Positions 51,234-63,175 of a stretch of DNA of 64,000 bases are shown here, in pieces. The DNA is from Parapristionchus giblindavisi (taxonomy: Eukaryota > Nematoda > Chromadorea > Rhabditida > Diplogasteridae), in the NCBI GenBank assembly GCA_943737045.1, contig CALSFV010000411.1, forward strand, positions 1-64,000, in the 5' to 3' direction. The translations under genes and the position numbers were made by a program. The stretch's first letter is position 1. Each line of letters starts with the position of its first letter. A model generated the notes under the pieces. That model did no database searches. It saw nothing but the letters and a program-made list of their open reading frames with translations, and had not been told where the DNA came from.

Positions 51234-51705
51234 TGGTTGAATCGTGTTTCCCTGGTTAGACCTTCGTGACTGTGAATTGCATTATTGTTAGTGAATTCAA
51301 TCCCCTTGTTACTCTTAAAGATGGAGGCCCTCGAATGTCTATGCAAATGTGTAAAATATGGCCTATTTTACGATTTAACACACATTTATCAAGAGTAGGA
51401 CTCTGATGTGCATGGGGAAAAGCTCTTCTTACTTCCGACAGTCCCAGAACACCGACGTTGATCTTCATATGCGCGTCTTCGATTTCACAAATCCGAGAAG
51501 ATCGGCAGGCAGTTTGGAGATGACCGAAGAAGTTGGCTTCCCATGATTGGGTCTCACTGCCACGGTGACCCAATCCGGCTTGGCAGGGATTCTTGATGCT
51601 CAGAGCAAAATGAACGGGCGACCGCTAAAGATGACGCAAACGAGAATGTCCATATGGCCTATACAAAGGATAAATGATATGCAAGAAGTTAGCACATCCA
51701 TGCAT

Positions 51706-51771
51706 GCACCCCTTGGAGTAGTGGTAAATGCGCTGCCTAGTTAGCGTGACGTCGCGGGTTCGAAACCTATT
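51706..51771 (+). mobile_element. tRNA-derived SINE-like head (right arm)
   Basis: Mirror copy of 50372-50441 with the same A-box-like and B-box sequences. It belongs to the C'-D intron on the opposite strand. Confidence 0.55.
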
Positions 51772-51965
51772 ACTGAACTTTCTTATTTTCAAATTTTCGC
51801 GCCTTTGCCTGTACATCAAGCAGGATTCATTCATGATTCTCCAATAAAATGAATTAGCATACTATAATTTCTGTACGGTATGCAGAACAACTTTTGCACT
51901 CTTTCTGTCGTCACAGTTTGTTAACTAAAATATTCGTCGGACTCCACCTTTAACCCACCTATGGA

Positions 51966-52148
<183 letters not shown>

Positions 52149-53171
52149 AAAATATCTCACTTGAAGTAACTCTCTTTCATGTCTTCATCGTCGATATTCG
52201 TTCTGCCCAGGGTGTTCTTGTCTTTCTGAAAACCAATCAATCGATAATTACAGGTCTCGGGCAGAAAATATAGCTACAGTATACCGCGGCTTCCTCCTCT
52301 TTGCCTGCTCGTCGCTGGAAGTCTTTGGCCAGTGACTCTGCCTTCTCTTTTGAAGCCTGAATATCAATCAATAATTTGCTATAAATCAATAATCGCCGAT
52401 GCCGTAATAAGAAGATGGATAGATCAAATATGGGACAACCCACTGTATGATATCGCATCTACTATCTCTCTAACGTATCTACTATCTTCCTCCCTTCTCT
52501 CTCACTAATGCCCACTCTCCCTTCACAAAATACTGCCATATCGAACCATTGATCTTCTAATTACTCGTACACCTTCGCCTTGTTTTATTAATATAATAAA
52601 TATAAATCTAAATCTACCCTGGCACATTCACGTTTCAGTATACCTGCTTATTGATTCCGCTCATGAACGCATCCAACTCATCCTCCTCCTCCTCCACCTT
52701 CTTCTTCTCCTCCTTCCTATGACGGTCACTGTCCCTGCTGAATCAAGGTTTCACCATCTCCATATCATCGCAAACAAATATTTAATGTTTAATTCTCAGT
52801 GGTTAACGGACAATATGACTAATAATACGATAGCCTCTGCTGAATCACAGAAAGAGGGGTGTCAATGTGTGACAGAGAAAATGTAGATCGTAGAAAAGAG
52901 AGGGAGTGCACAGAAGTGGGACAGCGCAGACCGTAGTGTCTTTTGTGTCATTTTGCCAAGTTTTCAATGAGCGCTTTCCCTGCTGAATCGAGGTTTGGTT
53001 TTTTTACGCATAAATTACAAGCCAAATCATACCTCGATCGATCGTCCCTCCTGTCTCTACTGCGGCGATCACGGTCTCTAGAAGATCTGAGAGGATACGG
53101 TAGCTTCGGGTGAATAAATCAATAAATGACCGTACATAATCGATTTCCCAAGTATTCTTTTCTCTCCGTAA

Positions 53172-53793
53172 CTTTCGATCTGACCTAGCGAGAGACAATA
53201 TTTATGTTGAAATGTATAAGATAAAATTTCAGATTGATATCCACACATGGAGTCTTCTATAGCCATTCATTCAATCTTATTATTATTGGTCCCATTTCAT
53301 CTCGTTATAGTATCATGGTGACGATAAATTATCAATTATCATATCAATTCTGCGATAAAATGGAAATACCGAAAATTCAGGGTGATATGATCTATAATTT
53401 TTGCTTGCCAGTTTAGTGACGAAAAACTTGATGGCTTCCAATGAATGAATGGATGGAATAATATATTGCGTTACCAACAAAAAAGCACAGGCAAACTTTT
53501 TGATATTGTGCGTATAAAATGTACTTGCATAAGAAGATGACAAATGGTGCTAACGAACGGAAGTCATAATCGAGAGGCGATCGAGATGTAGCCTTCTACA
53601 TCTCGCCCCTCCTCTCGATTGTCTCTCCGCTGCCTCTCTCTAACCCGGCTGACCTTCGCTATATTATATATAAAAGGGATCGGCATAGTTTCTGAACCAT
53701 GCAAAACAAGAAAGTCTCTTATGGGAGTGGTTGGCTACTCTCGTACCAAATAAACAAGTGTATTTTATACGGTCAATACACGAACCTGTTTAA
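53172..53793. other. Non-coding stretch with solo-LTR-like promoter/polyA pattern
   Basis: No gene seen. Near 53660-53690 a TATATATAAAAGGG box is followed about 70 bp later by AAATAAACAAG, an arrangement seen in short LTRs. ACGAAC occurs at about 53554 and again near 53780, possibly a target duplication. No TG...CA ends could be fixed, so a solo LTR is only a suggestion. Confidence 0.3.
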
Positions 53794-54208
53794 GACATCG
53801 GCTCAGTGAGATTCCATGAAGTGCCGGACACCGACCTCACCGATTTGGCCCAAAATTTTATTATGGATACCCCCATGGGCCCCCATCACAAAGTGGGTAT
53901 TCATTTGGGCTGGTTCCTTGAAACACAGATGTGGCGGGTTTTCGAAATTTGAAAACTCGATTTTCACCGAAAAAAAATGGAGCGACCTAGGACCAATGTT
54001 AGTGTCGATTAATTATAAGTATAAATAGACAACAAAAACTGGCTATACGACGGTCCGGAGATCCGATCGCAAACTGATTTTTTTACCTTCTTAAAACATT
54101 TTGTGATGGGGGCCCATGGGGGTATCCACAAAAAATTTTTGAGCCAAATCGGTGAGGTCGATGTCCGGGGTAACCGGCTCAACCCTCGAATCTTACTGAG
54201 CCGGTGTC
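53794..54208. mobile_element. 415-bp TTAA-flanked inverted-repeat element
   Basis: TTAA at 53790-53793 and 54209-54212 flanks ends reading GACATCGGCTCAGTGAGATT and, inverted, GACACCGGCTCAGTAAGATT. The inverted arms continue imperfectly through the GGCCCATGGGGGTATCCA-like segment (about 53863-53890 and 54109-54130). TTAA targets are typical of piggyBac-type elements; a non-autonomous member is inferred. No transposase is present. Confidence 0.7.
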
Positions 54209-54277
54209 TTAATATACATTTCTTATAGGAATAGACATTACACAGAAAACAGTAAATAAATAACATGATTACGAAAA

Positions 54278-54723
54278 TCAATAAATCGATAATGATAACT
54301 TCTCCCATCTGCTCTTCTTCGAAGATGATTCATCCTTTTTCAGCGCCTCTAAAATCAAAATTTTTACATTTTAAATCTTAAAATCCGCTATTATAGGGAC
54401 CGCGGAGTAGGTTATTGTAATTGCACTTAATGCAAACCAAATAGGGATAAAATATTGACGAAACGCGCAATCTGCGGGTTTACATTCAGAAGATGTGAGC
54501 TTCAATGCATACTAACTATACTTTTTTTAAAAAATAAGTGAATCATATTTTTATTGTTTCAAAAAATATTTTACTGTTACTAATTCGATAAGATAATACA
54601 ATCAATAAAATAATCGCATCGACAAACCTCCTTGGGCAGTAAACTTGACATTAAATTCATCAATCATACCTCGATCGATCGTCCCTCCTGTCTCTGCTAC
54701 AGCGATCACGGTCTCGAGAAGAT
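54278..54723 (-). pseudogene. DDX42: DDX42-like fragments: W''-Z' fusion and last exon
   Basis: On the minus strand, W'' (54670-54723) is a copy of the RS exon whose acceptor AG has become CG. It runs via GGTATGATTGATGAATTTAA directly into Z' (about 54615-54661, EFNVKFTAQGG), a recombination joint within GATT. Further on, after a TTTTAG acceptor, the exon at 54278-54348 reads ALKKDESSSKKSRWE, followed shortly by a TGA at 54278-54280. It matches the conserved KKSRWDS C-terminus of animal DDX42, so this is very likely the last coding exon, separated from the rest of its gene. Confidence 0.6.
54425..54662 (-). repeat. Diverged inverted repeat, right member (partner 46203-46487)
   Basis: Minus-strand homologue of the Z exon and following intron at 46203-46487. 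The similarity ends where palindrome 2 begins. Confidence 0.7.
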
Positions 54724-55616
54724 CGGAGAGGATACGGTAGTTTTGGGTGGATAAAGTTTATTTAATTTCAAACTTTGCCAATCTCAACTGAATATATAAT
54801 TCGATTCTAAATTCACTATTTTTACAATAATCGTGTTTATACACCGAATACATTTCTTTATTATTATTTTGTAAGACTACAGTGATCCAATATTGATATC
54901 GTACACATTACATCTATGTATGTATGTAATAATAATATATTTTCTGCCTTTTCTCTCTGCGGTTCGGTCGGTTGGACTGTTCTCTCTCCACTCTCGACTA
55001 CACTCGCCTATTCCATCAAGAGAAAAGGAACAGTTGAGTCCCCTCCTAGCAGACTTTGGAAAGTCAGGAGCGGTATTTCCACCTTGTCAAGCAGGCCGAT
55101 TGGACGAGCAACGTAAAGTTTTCGTGGGTTATTTGATTATTCTAATCAAGTATCATATTCTGCCGTTTTCTTGAATGGAGATCAATTCTCTCAGAGACGA
55201 AAGGATAAATCTTGTGGATAAGAAGATTCCCCCTGTTTTGGCCCCTTCTGCATTTAATGTGCTGATAAGATAAAGTATTATTTATCGCATCTTGGAGAAA
55301 AGAGATAAGAGAGATTTTTTCATAAACAATTAAAATACATATTAAAACAAGAAGTAGCGACGATATATAATAGGTTACTGGATTGCAACCTTTATAGAAT
55401 TACTAAACACTTGAGGAGAGATTTGTTTTGTGACAATAGTTCGATCTAACTTATTCCATTTTCGGACAACACGATTTGAGAAAAATGATAGATAGCGTGT
55501 ACTAGATGAAGGGTTCATACAAATTCTAAGTTGATGACCTCAAGTAAAATTAAACTTTTAAGTACGACAGCATGGCAAAATTACCGAAGGAAGTGTAGAT
55601 CCTGCCCATTTCGAAG
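54662..55616 (+). repeat. Palindrome 2, left arm (955 bp)
   Basis: Inverted copy of 58715-59669, with exactly equal arm length by coordinates. It contains the W'' exon at its outer end and a copy of the 22512-22805 dispersed repeat at about 54990-55280. The inner part is unrecognised non-coding sequence. Confidence 0.85.
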
Positions 55617-56338
55617 TTCAAAGTTTATTGTGAGATAAATATTTTATTCGTTCTATACTCTCCCTGGAAATGCAGTATAACAAATGGAAAGTTAGTTCAC
55701 GATTGATAAACATACTATGGGACCTCACTATATCGTTCCCTAGTCAGTCACGAAAATATAACGTCGGAAGAGGAGATTTCATCAAGGAAAAATTGGCAGA
55801 AAGACTGGAGTACAATGGAAGATGTTTGTATTTCTATATCCTTCTACTGGGAATCGAACTATCAGGCCGAGCAACCGATCGGATTGATAGTCCGACCTCT
55901 TATCCACTAGACCACGGGTCCTTATAGGAAAGCATTTCAAACGATCTAGATATACAGACCCACTCTCATACTTACATACCGATGTATGGCTCCGCCCCTT
56001 TATGATGGACGGTCTTATAAGCCGATTCTAGCTCTGCCCATTTTACTTCGCGGGCTTGGACACTGTTTGTACACCGTAACACACCCAAAATCTTTATTCA
56101 TTGAAAAACGACCCCAGTAGAAGGCAGAGACCACGGAGGGAAGCGAGGGATGCGTCCTACTTCTGTAGATGACTGCCGAGTTGTTCATCCTTGAAGATGA
56201 CGAAGTGCTGGGTGATGTCATCAATGCTAATGATATAAAAAAATCTTGTAGTATTAGATATTAACATAAATTCAAAGAATAGACCACTATCAACGATCTC
56301 ATCTTTTTAACACACTTTTGGTGTGTTTACAAATATGA
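55617..56338. other. Spacer with SINE-like sequence, no gene
   Basis: Between palindrome 2 left arm and the retroelement tail I see a tRNA-like stretch (separate entry) and short AT-rich frames without recognisable motifs. A reading at about 56190-56230 (ILEDDEVLGDVINAND) is open but matches nothing I know. Confidence 0.4.
55850..55924 (-). mobile_element. tRNA-Asp-like SINE head or tRNA pseudogene
   Basis: On the minus strand GTGGTCTAGTGGATAAGAGG is a good A box/D arm. TCGGA-CTATCAA-TCCGA forms a perfect 5-bp anticodon stem with a 7-nt loop (anticodon ATC). AGTTCGATTCCC is a near-consensus B box. The variable region is too long and neither T stem nor acceptor stem pairs well, so a functional tRNA is unlikely. 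Confidence 0.55.
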
Positions 56339-58714
56339 TTTTTTATTTATTTATTTATTTATTTGATACACCCGTGACAGGTGCGACAGCAAATACAGAA
56401 ACGATGAGAAAAATAATTATAATAATGATAGAAAGGACTTGGGGAAGGTGACAGGGGTTAATCGATAGCTATCAAATCGCCAGTGATCCAGTTAGAGTGA
56501 GGTGGACGAAGCCTCAGAACGGGAAGGGGACTGTTCAGATCCATGTGAGGGGTTGGATCATAATGGAATCACCGGGAAAGACAACTAAAGATTGAGTACT
56601 TCGACTTGTAGAGTATGGGGAAGTTGTGGATGGCGAAATAGGTGAAATTTGATAGACTGAATTGACAATATTGGATTACAGATACGATGTAAATTACACA
56701 GAAAACGAGTAGTAAGATGTGCAAATGAGCTACGAAGATTCTCTCTTTTAGCAATTGGAATGTGAATAGAGAATGCATTGTGACGAGAATTACAATTTCG
56801 TAAAGCATAGTAATCAGACATAGGTACATCGACAAGCGAACGAATAATCTTTACAGCAAAAATAATGTCAGCAACTAAACGCCTTGAATAAAGTGAATGT
56901 AAATGATAATTATCAAGTCTAATATCGTAAACGGGGGGTGAGGTAGTGGCAAGGGTGGTACGATAATGTAATAATCTAGTGAAAAGGTGCTGGGGTTTCT
57001 CTAATTGTCTAATTAGACCCTTCGCAGAGGGAGACCATATCGGCGAAGCATACTCAAGTACGGGTAAAATGAATGAACGGAAAGCTCTAACGTAAGGATC
57101 AATAGATGTACAAGAAACAGAACGAAATAAGAGATAGATAAGCTTATTGGCTTTTTGACAGGTAATATCTATATGAGAACGAAAGGATAAAGAGGAATCA
57201 ATGTAGACACCAAGATCTCGAATAGGTTCTGGAAGAGAATTGAGATTGGAATCGGGGATAGGAAGAAGAAAAGAGTTGAGATGGTATTGGTGGATAGGGT
57301 TGGATTTGCCTATGCAAAGAACGGTGCATTTGTTTTGTGCAACCGATAACTGCCATTTTGACAGTATTCTAATATACCAAGTAACCCATTCTGAAGTTGA
57401 GAGGTGAGTGTGGGGGAGTTGGCGGAATTATGAATGATGAAGAGTTTGATATCATCAGCAAAGAGGCGGAAGTGAACCAGTGGGTATGGTGATAGGGATA
57501 GAGGGAGATCGAAAAGGTAAATCAAAAAGAGGAGAGGACCCAGTACCGTACCCTGAGGTACGCCACTCAGAACATGTTTCTCTGAGGACAGAGAAGAACC
57601 AACTCTAACCTGTAAACGACGATTAGAAAGATAATCAGTGAGCCAATCAAATATACAACCACGGATACCTAGACAGTGTAATTTATGAAGCAATTTAGAA
57701 TGAGATACAGTATCAAATGCCTTAGCGAGATCAACATACACAACATCAACGGAATCATCGCAGTCCATCGCCGCACGCCATTTCTGGGTGCAATCGAGAA
57801 GCTGGGATACTGTGGATTTACCACTAACAAAACCATGTTGCTCAGGGGGAATGATATTATGAATATTGCACCAACGGATGAGCTTTGGTTTGAGGATTCG
57901 CTCCATGACTTTACTGGGAATGGGAGTAAGTGAAATAGGACGATAATCAGATACAGATGAGGGAGTGGGAATCTTTGGAATAGGGATCACAAAGGAAGTT
58001 TTCCATAGAGACGGGACTTGGCCTAACATAAGACTATAATTCATAATATGAGATAGAGGTTCAGAAAGGGTGAGATAACAATGTTTGAATATAATGGATG
58101 GAATACCGTCAGAGGGGATTGAACAAGAATCAGATACACGACGTAAATGATATGAAATATCGATAGGAAGAATGATTGAGGTAGGTATGGATTGAGGGAC
58201 AATACGAGGACAGTTGGGAAGAATGCCATCGTCACTAGTGAAAACCGATTGAAAGTATGTAGCGAATGACTCTGCTTTTTCAAAGTCATTAATGATAATG
58301 GTACCATTGAAATCTGTGAGGGAAGGGGCAATGGAAGAACGGGATTTAAATCTAGTTGAGATGTATCGATAATAAGACCTAGTATGGTTATTGGACAACA
58401 ATTTGTTTTCCTTGTTTTTTTATAAATTTCCTAATTTCCTTATCTAGTTTAGCGGATACATTGAGGAACTGAGCTTTGACGGGCGCAAGGGAAATTTTAT
58501 CAAAGAGGAGGCGTTTATGAGCAAGGAGTGATCGAATGTGAGGAGGATAATTATCGAAAGGGACAATTTGTTTCTTGTAAGGAATGAAGGATGGAAATAG
58601 TTGAGTCAAGTAATTAATGAATAGGGTATACATATGGGAGATATCGGTAAAATCATGAAAGATCAAAGACCAATCTGTATTGGACAAAGCGGAGTTTAGG
58701 GCTACAAAGTCGGT
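56339..58714 (-). mobile_element. 5'-truncated CR1/Jockey-like non-LTR retrotransposon
   Basis: The minus-strand element ends in an AAAT-repeat tail at 56339-56364, preceded by a 3' UTR of about 220 bp. Its 5' end is cut exactly at the inner edge of palindrome 2 (58714). No endonuclease domain is present. Confidence 0.75.
56585..58714 (-). pseudogene. Reverse transcriptase pseudogene (non-LTR, two frameshifts)
   Basis: The protein reads from a pre-RT segment (NTDWSLIFHDFTDISHMYTL, about 58687-58628) through the RT domain to a stop at 56585-56587. RT blocks are clear: SDYRPISLTPIPSKVMERIL, then HGFVSGKSTVSQLLD, VVYVDLAKAFDTVSHSKLL with the first catalytic Asp, SGVPQGTVLGPLLFLIYLFD, and FADDIKLF with the Asp pair. 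The C-terminal thumb continues as WQLSVAQNKCTVLCIGKSN and RDLGVYIDSSLSFRSHI to VLEYASPIWSP. The frame changes once in an A-run near 58410 and once near 57350, so the copy is inactive. The FADDIKLF and VPQGTVLGP motifs fit the CR1/Jockey group. Confidence 0.85.
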
Positions 58715-59669
58715 CTTCGAAATGGGCAGGATCTACACTTCCTTCGGTAATTTTGCCATGCTGTCGTACTTAAAAGTTTAATTTTTCTTGAGGTCATCAA
58801 CTTAGAATTTGTATGAACCCTTCATCTAGTACACGCTATCTATCATTTTTTCTCAAATCGTGTTGTCCGAAAATGGAATAAGTTAGATCGAACTATTGTC
58901 ACAAAAAAATCTCTCCTCAAGTGTTTAGTAATTCTATAAAGGTTGCAATCCAGTAACCTATTATATATCGTCGCTACTTCTTGTTTTAATATGTATTTTA
59001 ATTGTTTATGAAAAAATCTCTCTTATCTCTTTTCTCCAAGATGCGATAAATAATACTTTATCTTATCAGCACATTAAATGCAGAAGGGGCCAAAACAGGG
59101 GGAATCTTCTTATCCACAAGATTTATCCTTTCGTCTCTGAGAGAATTGATCTCCATTCAAGAAAACGGCAGAATATGATACTTGATTAGAATAATCAAAT
59201 AACCCACGAAAACTTTACGTTGCTCGTCCAATCGGCCTGCTTGACAAGGTGGAAATACCGCTCCTGACTTTCCAAAGTCTGCTAGGAGGGGACTCAACTG
59301 TTCCTTTTCTCTTGATGGAATAGGCGAGTGTAGTCGAGAGTGGAGAGAGAACAGTCCAACCGACCGAACCGCAGAGAGAAAAGGCAGAAAATATATTATT
59401 ATTACATACATACATAGATGTAATGTGTACGATATCAATATTGGATCACTGTAGTCTTACAAAATAATAATAAAGAAATGTATTCGGTGTATAAACACGA
59501 TTATTGTAAAAATAGTGAATTTAGAATCGAATTATATATTCAGTTGAGATTGGCAAAGTTTGAAATTAAATAAACTTTATCCACCCAAAACTACCGTATC
59601 CTCTCCGATCTTCTCGAGACCGTGATCGCTGTAGCAGAGACAGGAGGGACGATCGATCGAGGTATGATT
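58715..59669 (-). repeat. Palindrome 2, right arm (955 bp)
   Basis: Inverted partner of 54662-55616. At its outer end it contains RS exon W3 (59608-59661), whose acceptor has CCG in place of CAG, as in W''. Confidence 0.85.
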
Positions 59670-59959
59670 TGGCTTGCAATTTATGCGTATGCTGTGAATT
59701 AAACATTAAATGTTTCTTTCTGATAATATGGTGATGGCCAAACCTCGATTCAGCAGGGAAAGCGCTCATTGAAAACTTGGCAAAATGCCACATAATACAT
59801 TACGGTATAGTCTGCGCTGTCCCACTTCTGTGCACTCCCCCTCTTTTCTACGATCTTCATTTTCTCTGTCACACATTGACACCCCTCTTTCTGTGATTCA
59901 GCAGAGGCTATCGTATTATTAGTCATATTGTCCGTCAACCACTGAGAATTAAACATGAA

Positions 59960-60280
59960 TGCATCGTTACATTTGCCTGACGCGCCTACGCCGTCACGTA
60001 AAAAACGTTACATTTGGCGACGCACGCGTCGACGTCAATTTTGGAGTGTGTTGGGTCCCAAGTGGAAAACCCTGAATGTCATCAGGGGTACGGTAAAAGG
60101 TTACGGTAGCCAACCAATATTGATCGATGGTCACGGTAACTTCCTACCGTACCCGTGATGACAATCAGGGTTTTCCCCTTGGGACCCAACACACTCCAAA
60201 ATTGACGTCGACGCGTGCGTCACCAAATGTAACGTTTTTTACGTGACGGCGTAGGCGCGTCAGGCAAATGTAACGATGCA
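59960..60280. mobile_element. 321-bp fold-back MITE in the W3-A3 intron
   Basis: Arms begin TGCATCGTTACATTTGCCTG and run about 140 bp with strong complementarity (for example CCCAACACACTCC against its complement). Compared with the empty site at 49450-49465, the flanks suggest a 3-bp TAA duplication (left copy mutated to GAA). That would fit PIF/Harbinger-type elements (inference). Confidence 0.7.
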
Positions 60281-60480
60281 TAAATATTTGTTTGCGATGA
60301 TATGGAAATGGTGAAACCTTGATTCAGCAGGGACAGTGACCGTCATAGGAAGGAGGAGAAGAAGAAGGTGGAAGAGGAAGAAGAGGATGAGTTGGATGCG
60401 TTCATGAGCGGAATCAATAAGCAGGTATAATGAAACGTGAAACTGCCAGGGTAGATTTAGATTTATATTTATTATATTAA

Positions 60481-62661
60481 GAGGGATGGCCGTTAAGACT
60501 CGACCACCCCCCCGGACACGTGAGCTAGCAATGAGAACTGGGAGTCCATACATGGGTGTTAAGAGTGTCCCCGGCCCTTATTACACAAAACGGCTGAAAT
60601 TTCCTGTTTGTGCCCTCAGGCTATTAGAAAAAATAATTTTTTAAAAAAACTTTAAAAAATCATAATTTCTCAAATAGTTGAGATGAAGTCTAAATACCAT
60701 CTGTGATGCGTCTAGAGTACACAGTGCTTGCTAATTCACTATTAGCATAGAATGTGCGTTGATTCCTAAACCACTTTTTTGACTCAAAATTTTGGTTTTT
60801 TCGGAGTAATCATCCCTTGTTTTAGTGAGTGCCCAAAATTTCCGACCAGGTATTGTAGCCTAAGCAATTCTGCATTGATTTAACTTAAAACTGGGTTCTT
60901 CCCGATCGACCATTTTGTCGAATTTTTTGCTCGAACTTCCGTCATCGATGGTTTTCCCGAACAAATGCTGTATTTTCCAAACGATTGGTGAGGAATTGTG
61001 GTCTACTCAAAGTTTAGAGGTGAGACGAGTAAAATGACACAAGAATCCCATCACTTGGATCAATTTGAAAATTTCGATTTTCACGGTCATGGTCTGAAAA
61101 TTTCAAAATTTCTCAAGTTTGAAATGTTTTCATTTATGTGGCTTATTGTGAAGTACTAATGATGTGAATAATATTTAGCCGATGCTCAATGGCCGATCTC
61201 TCCTTTCAACCTTTTTTCGAAAAGTTTCATGTTGAATGCGTGCGAAAAAGTCAGAATTGTGCTTGAATCAGTTTCCAACTTACTTTCTGTAACATTCTAT
61301 GTAAGTACTTTGCAATGTACACAATCAATATGAAAATCGTTGATTTTCGAGAATTCATATTTTTTTACCATGACCCCGGGGTCATGGAAATCGATTTTTC
61401 AAAAGTGAGCCGAATGCCGGGATTCCAGTTCTACTATGTTTACTCATCATGAAACTTCGCATTGTCATTGTCATTTGCTCATTGTCGCAGCATTCGAGTC
61501 GAAAAAGTGCAATATTTTAGAAATTTTCCGTGAAAGTAGGCACTCAAATTGCACTCAGAAAAATGAAGTGTTAATATGAACACCCGTAGGTGTATCGGGT
61601 GAAACTGTAATCCCCAATGTGTTCTAATTAACACCTTTTGGGGTGTATATTGGAAAAAGGTGTAAATTGGAACACATGGGGGTGTTCAATAGAACAATCT
61701 GATGTGTTCAATAGCACACATCAAAAAGCTGCATAGAGTTTTTACACATTTTTTTCTGAGTGTGAATTTTTTTTAAATTTTCGAAAATCAACGATTTTCA
61801 TATTGATTGTGTACATTGCAAAGCACTTATATAGGATGTTACAGAAAGCAAGTTGGAAACTGATTCAAACACAATTCTGATTTTTCGCACGCAATTAGAA
61901 TGAAAATTTTCGAAAAATGATTGAAAGGAGAGATCAGAAATTGAGCATTGACTGAATATTATTCACATCATTAGTACTTCACAATAACCCACATAAATGA
62001 AAACATTTCAAACTTGAGAAATTTTGAAATTTTCAGACCATGACCCCCGGGTCATGAAAATCGAAATTTTCAAATTGATCCAAGTGATGGGATTCTTGTG
62101 TCATTTTACTCGTCTCACCTCTAAACTTTGAGTGGACCACAATTCCTCACCAATCGTTTGGAAAATACAGCATTTGTTCGGGTTAACCATCGATGAAGTT
62201 CGAGCAAAAAATTCGACAAAATGGTCGATCGGGAAGAACCCAGTTTTAAGTTAAATAAATGCAGAATTACTTAGGCTACAATACCTGGTCGGAAATTTTG
62301 GGCACTCACTAAAACAAGGGATGATTTCTCCGAAAAAACCAAAATTTTGAGTCAAAAAAGTGGTTTAGGAATCAACGCACATTCGATGCTAATAGTGAAT
62401 TAGCAAGCACTGTGTACTCTAGACTCATCGCAGATGGTAATTAGACTTCATCTCAACAATTTGAGAAATTATGATTTTTTAAAGTTTTTTTTTAAAATTA
62501 TTTTTTCTAATAGCCTGAAGGCACAAACAGGAAATTTCAGCCGTTTTGTGTAATAAGGGCCGGGGGCACTCCTAACACCCAAGTATGGACTCCCAGTTCT
62601 CATTGCTAGCTCACGTGTCCGGGGTTGGTCGAATATGATCGAGTCTTAGGGAACAGGCCTC
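60481..62661. mobile_element. 2.18-kb TTAA-flanked long fold-back element
   Basis: TTAA at 60477-60480 and 62662-62665 flanks the insert. The empty site in copy 1 (TATATTAATAAAAC near 49655) has a single TTAA. The arms of about 880 bp (60481-61352 and 61776-62661) are long imperfect inverted repeats, well conserved from CCGGACACGTGAGCTAGCAA inwards. Both the outermost 40 bp and the centre differ. No transposase-like frame was seen. TTAA suggests piggyBac-type mobilisation; the length of the arms is unusual. Confidence 0.75.
61552..61762. mobile_element. Nested about 211-bp MITE inside the fold-back loop
   Basis: Ends read CACTCAGAAAAATG and, inverted, CACTCAGAAAAAAATGTG. The interior has repeated GGTGT and AACACC motifs that pair with one another (AATTAACACCTTTTGGGGTG). 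Target duplication unclear. Confidence 0.6.
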
Positions 62662-62969
62662 TTAATAAAACAAGGCGAAGGTGTACGAGTAATTAGAAGA
62701 TCAATGGTTCGATATGGCTGTATTTTGTGAAGGGAGAGTGGGCATTAGTGAGAGAGAAGGGAGGAAGATAGTAGATACGTTAGAGAGATAGTAGATGCGA
62801 TATCATACAGTAGGTTGTCCCATATTTGATCTATCCATCTTCTTATTACGGCATCGGCGATTATTGATTTATAGCAAATTATTGATTGATATTCAGGCTT
62901 CAAAAGAGAAGGCAGAGTCACTGGCCAAAGACTTCCAGCGACGAGCAGGCAAAGAGGAGAAAGCTGCGA

Positions 62970-63175
62970 CTCTGGTATTTCCAAACTAGTAGTTTACTTA
63001 CGTGACGTCACAGACTAGTAGTTTACTGCTAGTTTACTACAAGTGAAAGAACATTTGACGAAATGCATTACCGTATTATACACCACTACTAGTAAACTTA
63101 CGTTTAACTAGCCGTACTTGCAAGTCTACGGCTAGTGGGAAATATAAGTAAACTACATGTTTGAAAATACCAGAG
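62970..63175. mobile_element. 206-bp MITE at the exon B3 donor site
   Basis: Ends read CTCTGGTATTTCCAAACTAG and, inverted, CTCTGGTATTTTCAAACATG, each followed by a GTAGTTTACTTA-like segment. In the uninterrupted copies the same position reads GCCGCG then GTATACTGTAG. Here the exon is followed by A and the element, and the right flank is GATATACCGTAG. Confidence 0.75.

Noticed and set aside
53571..53790. Solo LTR
   Set aside because: TATA box and polyA-like signal are suggestive, but TG/CA ends and a clean target duplication could not be defined; kept only as a remark in the feature list.
54893..55174. 93-residue frame (also 59157-59438, minus)
   Set aside because: It lies in a dispersed non-coding repeat and is present in both palindrome arms; the homologous copies at 22488 and 28492 differ by indels that break the frame. 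No known domain.
57685..57933. 82-residue plus-strand frame
   Set aside because: Antisense shadow of the reverse transcriptase on the minus strand.
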